This document shows positions 9,643 through 18,150 of a stretch of 18,150 nucleotides of DNA, piece by piece (position 1 is the first letter of the stretch; each line of letters begins with the position of its first letter). The notes beneath the pieces were generated by a model. The model had not been told where the DNA came from. It did not search any database and saw nothing but the letters and a program-made list of their open reading frames with translations. The translations under genes and the position numbers were made by a program. The stretch is taken from positions 9,173 to 27,322 of the forward strand of contig LXFE01003829.1 of assembly GCA_001929475.1 (NCBI GenBank). Direction: 5' to 3'. Source of the stretch: Neolecta irregularis DAH-3. Taxonomy: Eukaryota; Ascomycota; Neolectomycetes; Neolectales; Neolectaceae.

Positions 9643-12461
9643 TTATACCCCTGGAGTCTGTCTTATACGAGTACTGGGATTTTGCAAAGCACTGCCGAAA
9701 CCAATCAGTCGCTTTCCATTGCGAGCTTTCTTTCCAGCCCCATCGCCATACCTCTCATCCCACTTCCTCAGCTCGGTCAATGTTGCCATATCGTCACTGA
9801 TACTGGGAGCTATTTCATCGAAAGCCACTTCTATATGCGACTTCCTTAACACTCTTTTCGAATGTTGTGTTGACGAGGATTCTGTGACTGCTGACATTGC
9901 AGCAGCAACGCAGAGATTCTTAAGATCCGATCCAGAGAATAGATTCGTCCGAGTAGCAATTTCTGCTAAATCGATATCCGAATCCAAAGTCTCCTCTTGA
10001 AGATGTATGCGTAAAATTTCCTTGCGGTCTTCCACAGTAGGTAGATCGACAAGTATCCTTCTCGGCATTCTTCGAACAATGGCGTCATCGATATCGAATG
10101 GCCGATTTGTAGCACCCATGAGAAGTACTCCTTTTGTTTGACTAGTCAAACCGTCCCATTCTGCCATAAATTGATTGATGATCTCGCGGTGAGATGGACT
10201 ATTATAATCTGAACGTCGTGAGGCAAATATAGCATCAACTTCATCCAGAAAAATCACGCAAGGGGCAAGTTTTCGAGCGAGAGAAAATATAGCCTGACCA
10301 TCAAAAATGCAGGCCCAGGATGGCTGATACCTTGACATTCTTCTCACCCTCACCCACATACATATCAAAGACTTCACTTCCTTTGACTTCGAGAACTCTG
10401 GCTCCACTTTCTTTCGCAACGGCTTTTGCGAGCATCGTCTAACCTTATCAATGCGATTTTTCAGAGATATGGTTACCTTCCCGGACCCAGGAGGCCCAAA
10501 TAGTAAAACTCCAGATATCATATTTTTGGCAAGGATTCCATGAGAAAATGCTTCAGGATGAGTTAACGGTAAAGATATCAACATTTTCAACGCTTTGACA
10601 GTTGTTTCAGGCGCTCTCACCGACGAAAATCCAACCTGAATCTTGTCTAGACAATGTCAGTAGCAATCATACGATTGAGAAAAACCAGGATCGACGACTC
10701 CACCAAGAAGTTTCTTCTCGTAGCGGTTACAATCATCGAAGGGTATAGGTTTTAATACTCCGTCCTTGCGTGTGGTATCCTCTTGTTTACGGATTCTTTC
10801 CTTGCTTTCTACCTCCCATTTCTTCTTGGATTCTTCCACCTTTTCAACCAGCGACAATGCCTTTACAATGTCCTGTTGCGTGATAGTACCACATATCGGC
10901 GTTTTCTGTGCTATTTCACCGACAACTATCGAAGCCATCCGGTTTATGCGATAAAAGGACCATACCGTTTCTGATAAGTCTTTACGAGAATCTAGTTCTG
11001 AACCATGTGTGCTGTTCAGAAGAAGAGGGAATCGAGTGATTGGTATATTTGAGCCCAGCTTGCGTTTGATTTGATCATACATGTGTCGAAGATTTACTGT
11101 CCGCAGGCGTCGAGCATGATCCTCGGTATATATCTTCTGCATCTCTGGAGTTGCTGAAGGAGGAATGCCGATTAAATGATAAGACCGGTCAATCTGTTCA
11201 GAGGCAGATGACATGCCATATGCAGAGCTACTTGATGCAGCTCCACCGATAACTATGAGTTTTTCGCCGCTTTTTCGTTTTTCCCGTACGATCTCCTGGA
11301 TCGTAGAGTGAATATTTGAACCGTAAGACGAGCCGAACAAGGAAAAGAAATCCGCAAGGTAGAGTATCGTTGGTCGAGGTAGCGCGGTTCCTCGGGAGAC
11401 GGATGAGCCCTCAACAGGTCCCTTCAGTCTGGCGCCGTCTAGAATACGTGTGAGGAAAGCCATTAATGTATCGTGTGGATCTGAAGAACTCTTTGTGATG
11501 AAGGGAAGACCCCCCAAATTTATATTGGGACGTCCCGACGATTCCAAGGCCGATGTAACAATTTGAACCAAATGTGGGGTTTGATGTGAGAAGATGGACG
11601 TATGGGATGGCCTCCCATGTTCTGGATCTATGTCAGGCCCGTCGTCATCTTCTTCGCCCTCTAGATCCTCTTCGTCTCGAGCAGCTGTCTCCGAGGCTGA
11701 CTGATTTGAATAACCCAAAGTGCGTAAGACACTGTTATTCATGGGAAAGTCTGTACCTAAAATATGAACTATGCTAGACATTCCCAAGATTTACCAGTAG
11801 TATCCATCAAATCTCCAGTCAATTCTTCCAAATCCTGAGCATCGATTTTGATTAAATTTGCTTCAACCTCTTTTGCAATCCGGTGGACGAGATCTTGAAG
11901 AAAATACGCTGTCCCGTCATGGGGACATTGAAGAATGATATGAGATTTCTTGGCAGCAACACTATTAATGGAAGGCCCTTGAGGAGCCATGAGTCCAGCT
12001 TGAGCATGACAAATTATTTCTTGCCATAAGTCGTCCGGTAGCTTTTCATAAGCTATCCCTGAGGTCTCCGTAGAGGATGTAGAGGTTTTGAGTGCTGCGT
12101 ATTCCTCAAATCGTTCAACATTTCGTTCGAGGAACCACTGGGGTACTTTAAGTCCAGTTTCCTGCGTCTCTTCCTTTTCATTATTTGTCCGACTTTTAGG
12201 CGGCCGGCCTCTTTTTTTTATAGTTCTCCCCAAACTATTACTAGACTCTGTCACAGAGGCCCCAGAGTTATTCTGCGGGTTGTCATTCGGATCATCTGCC
12301 GGTGGAGCTGGAGGCGAATCTTCGCTGGCATATCGTCTTTCTGGTTCTGGAGGAGTTTGAACGGTGAAAGTCGGGACGGATGAAGAAGATCGAGTATATA
12401 TCGATGGCCGTATATGAGAAACTAAATTCGTTGCAAGTCTTCGAGAAACCGGACGAAGCAT
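9643..12461 (-). CDS. mitochondrial AAA ATPase (Msp1/ATAD1-like clade) with long N-terminal region
   Basis: Exons 12461-11795, 11756-10686, 10646-10477, 10438-10331, 10293-9643; introns of 38, 39, 38 and 37 nt. The product is 888 aa. The first residues (MLRPVSRRLATNLVSHIRPS) form a clear mitochondrial presequence. Residues 82-91 (KKRGRPPKSR) look like an AT-hook. At about 172-215 a stretch (SHIILQCPHDGTAYFLQDL ... IKIDAQDLEEL) resembles an AAA core whose Walker A has decayed. The active AAA module starts near 585: Walker A GPPGSGKT (Lys636), Walker B CVIFLDEVD (Asp689, Glu690), sensor GATNRP, and an arginine pair in VRRMPRRI. The module is closest in feel to the Msp1/ATAD1/spastin group, which remodels or extracts proteins. 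The start is the first ATG giving a presequence. Introns 3 and 4 flank the 108-nt exon that follows the Walker A lysine. Confidence 0.82.
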
Positions 12462-12860
12462 AATATGTGTGGTCTGGGGACACCGCAAGGTTCAAAAATG
12501 CACAAAGTTTAATTTCGATTGTTGGAGTATAGTCAGGATTTTTGCTTTCACGTGTGGTATGCTACCACTTCGGACTCTAATTTTCTTTATAGATTAGATA
12601 CGTCCAATATCCCATTTCTATATAAATAAGAGCCGGAAGACAGGCTGGTGTACAATCAGAAGTCTTTTTCAAGGTCTTTGAAGCATGGCAGACGGTCTGT
12701 CGGTAACATGCAAGTCACAGCCAATTATCATGGAGGGTGGATGAATACAAACTTACAATCACGAAACAAGAGATGAGATCAAAAGCAAAGCAAAGCACGG
12801 CACTCAATAGTCACTCGAAGTCACGAACGGATTGTCATCAAAATCAAGGCTGACAACCTT
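12462..12860. promoter_or_regulatory. AAA gene promoter and KH gene 3' region, with a plus-oriented TATA box
   Basis: This 399-nt gap lies between two minus-strand genes. A TATATAAATA run is at 12619-12628. Read on the minus strand it lies about 160 nt before the AAA start. Read on the plus strand it is a better consensus, yet no plus-strand gene is evident. The nearest plus ATG (12685) opens only 19 codons. A short AAAGC-type repeat lies near 12783-12797. Confidence 0.4.
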
Positions 12861-14657
12861 TCAAACTCCAGGTGCTCCGCCATAATAAGACGTTCCGGGT
12901 GCTCCAGACTGGCCAGGAGCTTGAGGCTGTTGACCTTGAGAAGCCTGCCACTGTTGCCACATCGCTAAATAGTTTGCATAGCCGCCGTACTGGGCATAAG
13001 GATCACCACCAGCATCGCCAACAGAGGCAGTTTGGTCGTATGCGTTCGCTATATCTTAGCGTTCGCGCTGAGAAAGAATACAACAAACCTTCAGATTCAT
13101 GATATGCAGCATCATCTTGCATATTGCCGTATTGTGGACGTTGCTGCTGGTTAGTATGACCTCCACGATTGCCATAGCCGGCAGCTTGCTGAGGATTTCC
13201 ACCGGAACGGGGAGTCTAAATCATGGATCAGAGGATATCTGATGAGCAATTGTCATACCGCGGAATCAACTTTTTCTTGTATGAGCTCCCGAGCTCGTAC
13301 TACAGCATTACTTTCACCAACAAGATTGATTTCTCGTCTGCCGTCTGCAGCTGGTTGCGAAGCAATGTTGACTTTACAGCCAGTAGAAACTTGGATATCC
13401 TTCACTGTCTCCCCACCTATAGATCAGCAATATTACTTGGTCAGGTCATACCTTTGCCGATGATCAGGCCAACTGCTTCCTGGGGAACTATCATCACATC
13501 TGTTGCTTGTTCAGCATTGATCTTCGGTCCGCGAACTCCTCTCTGTTGTCGAGGCAGACCCTGATCCGGTTTTCCGCCATTCTTTCGTTCCAAATCCCCT
13601 GCAACGATATCATCGATCATCTTTCTCGCAATCATATTGTTCTCATTTCGTCCAATCAAGTTTACTGGTCTCATCCCATTCTCTGAATCCGTAGTGATAT
13701 TAACATGTGTATCCGCTTTCTCTTGTATTTCACGAATGGTTTCCCCCCCTCTTCCAATTATGAGGCCAACGCACTGATCAGGTACATATATTTTTAGTAA
13801 CTCCTTATCACCTTCAAGTAAGGGTGCGGGAAGTTGCCCATTTTTCTCGTGCCTCTTCGGAGCAAAACGCATGACTTTGTTATCTTCAATCACCTTCATG
13901 ATTTCGTCGTGGGCAGCATCCACTTGGGCGCGACTACCCGATAGGTTACACACGCGATCTTTACTCGAAGAATTGGGATCTAGGGAGTCAGGATTTATGA
14001 ATGAAACCGACTCTACTATTGCCAAATTGAACTTTGGCGCCTGTCACCTGTTCGATACGTTTGAGCGTTTCTCCACCCTTCCCAATAACTAGGCCGACAT
14101 ATTCATAATCAATGGTAAGTCGTTCTGATACTGCACCTCTACGACGAGGAGGACTATACGAGCTTCGCCTTGTATCAGGAGGCGAGAACCGATTAGAGCG
14201 TCCGTAACCTACAGGAGAACGCGAATCCCGTCTCCTGGGCGGAGTTCTGGGTCGACGATCGTCATATAAATGTCTATCCCTGGGCATTTCATATCCGCCT
14301 CGATATCCAGCTAATTGGTGTAAATAGGAAAAAGAATTGTAAATACGTGATCGTGAACGCGACCGCGAGTGGCGTCTTGGGGGACCGCGAGGATCATCAT
14401 AAGGATAAGGCCGAGAGGAACTATCCAAGGTCATGCTACCAGAATTTGTTGGCTTAAGGCTTGACCAGTCGAATGACCCGGATGATGTAGGTTGTATGCC
14501 TGGGAGCAAGCCGTTCATCAAAGATTGCGGAGCAATTTGCCCTCCCTGCTGAGTCTGTTGCTGCTGAGCGGCTAAAATTTTGATTAAAGCTGCTTCAACA
14601 AGAGCATTTGGTACCGAGAGCAGCAAGTAATGCCGCAACTTGTGCCTGGTCGGCCAT
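12861..14657 (-). CDS. triple-KH-domain RNA-binding protein (FUBP/PCBP-like)
   Basis: Seven exons: 14657-14615, 14571-14347, 14310-14017, 13979-13452, 13416-13259, 13215-13089, 13048-12861; introns of 43, 36, 37, 35, 43 and 40 nt. The product is 520 aa. It begins MADQAQVAALLAALAAQQQQ. Then comes a Ser/Pro/Arg-rich region with RSRS repeats (about 65-150). Three KH domains follow, each with its GxxG loop: KH1 with GKGG at 166-169, KH2 with GRGG at 263-266, and KH3 with GKGG at 362-365. The tail is rich in Gln, Gly and Tyr (PYAQYGGYANYLAMWQQWQA), a low-complexity composition often seen in granule-forming proteins. Such proteins bind single-stranded RNA or DNA and influence splicing, stability or transcription. 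The gene-specific role is unknown. Joined exons keep phase and rebuild all three KH folds. Intron 2 has no stop and a length divisible by three. Confidence 0.88.
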
Positions 14658-14823
14658 GCTATCGGACTATTTATGGTGTTGCAAAGAAGTCGGCAAAGAT
14701 TTTGGTGGTTAGGCTCGACAGCGACCAATTCGTTGACTAAATACGCCAAATGGCAAATATTATATAATTTTCTAATCTCTAATATTTGCAATTATGGATA
14801 TTTACAAAAAAGAGGAAACATCT
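14658..14823 (-). promoter_or_regulatory. TRP5 3' region and KH gene promoter
   Basis: Only 166 nt separate the TRP5 stop from the KH start on the same strand. On the minus strand the interval is AT-rich in its upstream half (about 14755-14815), which may serve as polyadenylation signal of TRP5 and as promoter of the KH gene. No defined site is visible. Confidence 0.35.
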
Positions 14824-17471
14824 CTAGAATCTGATATCCCAGCCCAATTTCCTTGAGAATTAGTGAATTGCAAGCCTGAGATGGAACATACTCTCCAAAT
14901 TCAGGCAGTCTTTCAGCTATTTCTGCAACGTCCTATAGCGTCAATATTCCTTAATGAAAGAGAAAGTACCTTATCACCCCTACCAGAGAGACAAATAACA
15001 ATATCCTTGTCCTTGTCCATAGTCTTAGCCAACTGGATAGCACCGTAAATTGCATGTGAAGATTCAAGAGCTAAATCCTAAACGCAGACATTTGAGAACA
15101 TACCTGGTATAATTCCTTCAAGTTCGGACAGAATTCGAAACCCCTCAAGGGCCTGAAGATCGGTTGCAGCAATAAATTCAGCACGTCCAGAATCCTTCCA
15201 CATCGCGAGTTCAGGCCCAACACCAGGATAATCTAGGCCAGCTGATACCTAAAATAATCAACAACAAACTCATTAAATTATGATACTGAATGTGTATCTT
15301 GAATTTGGCCTTCCTTGCTTTGCAGAATGTATGTCCGAACCCCATGAAAGACACCCTTAGAACCTCCAGTCAACGTTGCACTATGACGCATAGTTTCAAC
15401 ACCTCTAGTTTAGCCGAGCTTTGATGACTAGGCAATTACCGTCACCCCCAGCTTCAACTCCTAGGAGCTTTACAGATGTGTCCTCGGAGAATGGATAGAA
15501 CATCCCGGCACTGTTACTTCCTCCTCCAACGCAAGCGACAACAGCGTCCGGCAACTTTCCACGTTCAGTCATCATCTGTTTTTTGGTTTCTTGACCAATG
15601 ACGCTTTGGAACTTTGAGATCAATAATACCTCAGAAACAGTAATTTACTGTTCGAACAACGGTAGGAAAGGGGTGAGGTCCAATAGCAGATCCAATGATG
15701 TAATGAGTTGTTGAGAGATTGGTAACCCAGGACCTCATGGCTTCATTGACAGCATCTCGAAGGGTCCTTGTGCCTATTTGTTGGATAAAGCGGCGGTATA
15801 CCAAGTACCTGCTTCGACGGCGATAACCTTGGCACCCAGAAGTTTCATTCGAAAAACATTCAAGGCTTGTCTCCGAACATCTTCCTATTCGTGTTAGAGC
15901 AGTTGCGAAAATTAAATCGTACAGCTCCCATATAAACTGTACACTTCATGCCAAATTTGGCTGCAACTGTTGCAGTTGCAACACCATGCTGACCGGCACC
16001 AGTTTCCGCGATGACGTGGGTTTTACCGAGCCTTCGAGCTAGGAGAACCTGCCCAATCGCATTATTGATCTTGTGGCTCCTGGTATAGTTAGTGTCAATT
16101 GGCAAAATAATTGGATATACCCAGTATGGTTCAGGTCTTCTCGTTTGAGCCAAATTTTAGCCCCGCCGATGTGCTCGGTTAGCCTATTTGCATACTGCAA
16201 ATGACTGGGTCTTCCCATGTACGGATAATAACTTCTATACTCCTCCCAAAACGAGGCGTCGTTAATTGCCGATATGAACACTGCTTCAAGTTCCTGAAGA
16301 CAATCTACAAGAGCTTCCGGTACGTACTGACCGCCAAACTCGCCGAATCTTGAAGGCAAGCTCTCACAGTTCGAGGAACCATTGGCCTGAGCTTGAGGGA
16401 TTGCATCGAGTTGATTCCCCGTGTTCCCAATTGATGATCCGCTAACTTTGATCACTTCCGAAGGAATCCCTTCATGTTGCTCTATTGCGTTTCCAATGCA
16501 TTCAGCGATCCCAACCTCCCGTGATGTCTCGGTATCTTTGCATATAATCCCTTTGCAGAATTTCCTAACTTCTGTCGCGGCTTGACCAGTTGGGGAATCT
16601 GAAATGATATTGACAACTTGACTTCCTATCACAATCCCATCGGCAATCTTTCCAACGCTTAAAAAGTGTTCTCGAGTCGAGACTCCAAATCCTACTGCGA
16701 GAGGGATATCCCCGCTCAATTCCCGAACTTGTGCACAAAGGCTTGGTAATGCAACATTCACTGAGGAGGTTGCACCAGTAACTCCCATCCTTGAAACTAC
16801 GTAGATAAATGAATCGGCAATATTGCAAAGGATTTTCATTCGCTTCAGACTCGTCGATGGAGCGATCAGAGGGATATAGCTTAATCTAACTGATCAACGT
16901 TGAGTGGTATAAAGATCTTAACCGTTCAGTCGCACAGTATTCTCGGAAATTAACAGCTTCTTCAGGCGGAAGATCGACAACAATGAATCCGTTAGCCCCC
17001 ATTTCTCGGGCTTTTCTGACCACTTTTTCTTCGCCGTACATCAATAGAGGATTGTAATAACCCATCAAGATGATAGGAGCCTTGACACCTCGCTGGCGCG
17101 CTTGTCCGACAAGCTCAAGCGTACTTTGAAGAGAAACGCCATGAGATAGAGCAACCTTGTATTAAGATAAAGTGACAATTGTGTTCATACAGAATTCGAC
17201 CTTTGGATTGTTGGACCATCTGCAAGCGGATCGGTGAACGGGATGCCTCCTATCAGCTCTGAGAATCCATCTCATGACTACCAAGTTCGATAATGTCTGA
17301 TCCGCCAGCTTCCATCGCCTCAACTATATCAAGCGTTTCAGCCGGGGAAGGAAACCCGGCCGTAACAAAAGTGACCAAGGCTGTTCGGCCTCATTATTGG
17401 ACGGGTTTCCAGAGTAGACACATACCTTCTGCCTTGCACTTGGCAAAAGTAGATCGTATGGCGTCGGTCAT
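14824..17471 (-). CDS. TRP5: bifunctional tryptophan synthase (alpha-beta fusion)
   Basis: Fourteen exons: 17471-17426, 17389-17282, 17246-17191, 17155-16923, 16885-16121, 16079-15923, 15884-15809, 15773-15649, 15611-15440, 15402-15287, 15248-15104, 15070-14970, 14932-14892, 14851-14824. The 13 introns are 33-41 nt. The product is 722 aa, close to the 707 aa of yeast Trp5. The alpha domain (about 1-260) splits indole-glycerol phosphate; catalytic Glu50 and Asp61 sit in [14 protein letters not shown] linker of about 60 residues follows. The beta domain (from about 326, [13 protein letters not shown]) joins indole to serine with PLP on Lys406 (HTGSHKINNA); the phosphate loop GGGSNS is at 551-556. 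It ends KLGWDIRF, the normal family end. Introns 1, 2 and 9 end in GAG. A TATATG run about 85 nt upstream (minus strand, near 17552-17558) may be the TATA box. Confidence 0.93.
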
Positions 17472-17599
17472 GGTAGATGCCAGATGAGATAAGCTCTGCG
17501 CCGATTTAACCGACACCCCCCTAAACCGACAGCTCAAAAAAATACTCGACGCATATATTTGACTACCCAATGTTCTATTCAAAGTTTAGCTGCCATCAG
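17472..17599 (-). promoter_or_regulatory. TRP5 promoter interval
   Basis: These 128 nt lie between the TRP5 start and the putative repeat element. On the minus strand an AT-rich patch with ATATATG lies at about 17551-17559. I see no exact Gcn4/CPC1 site (TGACTCA), only the partial TGACTAC at 17560-17566 on the plus strand. Confidence 0.35.
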
Positions 17600-17614
17600 T
17601 GTTGGGGACGGACC

Positions 17615-17630
17615 AAAGCCCATGGGCTTT
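17615..17630. repeat. perfect 16-nt palindrome
   Basis: AAAGCCCATGGGCTTT equals its own reverse complement. It is followed at 17637-17656 by GGTCC repeats and a second CCCATGG core, giving a dyad-rich block of about 50 nt. Confidence 0.9.
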
Positions 17631-17774
17631 TCTGAGGGTCCGGTCCGGCCCATGGACTGGTATGTGAGAACCATTTTGGGTGGAGGCATGCAGGGTAGAG
17701 ATGGGCAGGGCAAGAATATGTTTAAAAGCGAGTATAATGCTACATTATGTATATATTCTCTTCCGGCGGCTGCA

Positions 17775-17915
17775 GCAGTGATAACGGGTGAAGAGGGCGG
17801 CGGTAACGGGCTAGCAGTAACGGGCGGGAGAGGCGGGCGAGACGGGAGGAGGTGGGAGAGACGGGCGAGACGGGCCGGTGAGGCAGGCGAGGCGGGTAGG
17901 AAGGCGGATAGGGAT
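17775..17915 (+). repeat. G-rich purine tract with quadruplex potential
   Basis: About 140 nt of loosely repeated GGCGGG, GACGGG and GAGGC units. One canonical quadruplex pattern lies at 17822-17846, with four GGG runs and loops of 1, 6 and 6 nt. The composition differs sharply from the rest of the window. Confidence 0.75.
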
Positions 17916-18080
17916 GAGACAGGGAAGGGCGTAAGTATTGAAGCCCAGATACAAATAAGACCAGGCTGTATTGTTTCTAGCCTAAGTGTTGGCGACTTGG
18001 CTACGTATCAACAGCCTATCTATATTATATACAACAATTTTAATTGCCGCAATATTAATGCAAGCCTTCCTTCTGTATTG

Positions 18081-18109
18081 GTAAGCGTGTACCATAGGTA
18101 GACGCTTAC
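18081..18109. repeat. 13-bp inverted repeat (hairpin), one mismatch, 3-nt loop
   Basis: The left arm GTAAGCGTGTACC at 18081-18093 pairs with the right arm GGTAGACGCTTAC at 18097-18109 except at one position. The loop is ATA. It sits at or near a possible end of the putative terminal repeat. Confidence 0.85.
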
Positions 18110-18116
18110 AAGAACA

Positions 18117-18150
18117 ATGACCAATCCTAGGATGATCATAAAAGGGCTAT
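18117..18150. other. right edge, nothing identified
   Basis: The last 34 nt show no gene, repeat or signal that I can name. They could be the internal part of the putative transposable element. Confidence 0.4.

Larger units (their letters stand above)
17600..18116. mobile_element. putative LTR-like terminal repeat or repeat-derived insertion
   Basis: The stretch begins TGTTGGGG at 17600. Possible ends are GCTTACA at 18110 or AACA at 18116; the latter is complementary to the TGTT start, as LTR ends often are. Inside are a 16-nt palindrome, a TATA-like run (TATGTATATATTC near 17747-17759), a G-rich tract and a near-perfect hairpin. A 180-codon open frame covers it, but it starts at a non-ATG codon and has no family likeness. 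No second copy, target duplication or primer-binding site can be shown within the window, so this remains a suggestion. Confidence 0.3.

Noticed and set aside
14572-14614. A 25-nt intron in the KH gene using the first CAG acceptor
   Set aside because: It would be far shorter than all others and would insert an extra segment before AAQQQQ; the TAG at 43 nt fits the length band and the expected sequence better.
17559-18101. Plus-strand open frame of 180 codons at the right end
   Set aside because: It lacks an early ATG start, its middle is a translation of a G-rich purine repeat, and the region has repeat-element features instead.
1-18150. tRNA, rRNA, CRISPR or secondary-metabolite cluster
   Set aside because: No cloverleaf, rRNA motif or repeat-spacer array was seen, and the genes are unrelated housekeeping genes on both strands.

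Overview
The window looks like nuclear DNA of a filamentous ascomycete (Pezizomycotina-like; the exact class cannot be read from the sequence). The reasons are single-gene transcription units on both strands, a fused alpha-beta tryptophan synthase, a PRM1-type cell-fusion protein, an IES2-type INO80 subunit, and spliceosomal introns with fungal-style donors and branch sites. Nine protein-coding genes can be reconstructed. All are interrupted by introns that I placed by following reading frame and remembered family conservation. None of the splicing is confirmed by transcripts.

Layout, left to right: (1) minus, an RRG9/neugrin-type mitochondrial protein, cut by the left edge; (2) plus, INO80 subunit IES2, sharing a 96-nt divergent promoter with gene 1; (3) minus, the ER syntaxin UFE1/syntaxin-18; (4) plus, a kynurenine aminotransferase (BNA3-type) divergent from gene 3; (5) plus, plasma-membrane fusion protein PRM1; (6) plus, a conserved fungal type II membrane protein with a glycosyltransferase-like look and unknown role; (7) minus, a mitochondrial AAA ATPase with a long N-terminal region; (8) minus, a triple-KH RNA-binding protein; (9) minus, bifunctional tryptophan synthase TRP5. 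The right end (about 17600-18150) has no convincing gene and carries palindromes, a G-rich purine tract and features of a transposon terminal repeat.

The most striking property is the introns. I infer 44 of them in nine genes. Every one is 33 to 44 nt long, averaging about 37 nt, where 50-70 nt is usual in filamentous ascomycetes. They are also dense: 13 in TRP5, 11 in the aminotransferase and 6 in the KH gene. Acceptors are mostly TAG (25 of 44), with CAG 10, AAG 5 and GAG 4; two donors appear to be GC. A gene finder with a normal minimum intron length would split these genes into fragments or call them frameshifted pseudogenes.

The genes do not form a pathway cluster. Two act in tryptophan metabolism (TRP5 makes tryptophan; the BNA3-type enzyme acts on its breakdown product kynurenine), but they lie about 10 kb apart on opposite strands with unrelated genes between, so I see no operon-like or secondary-metabolite logic.
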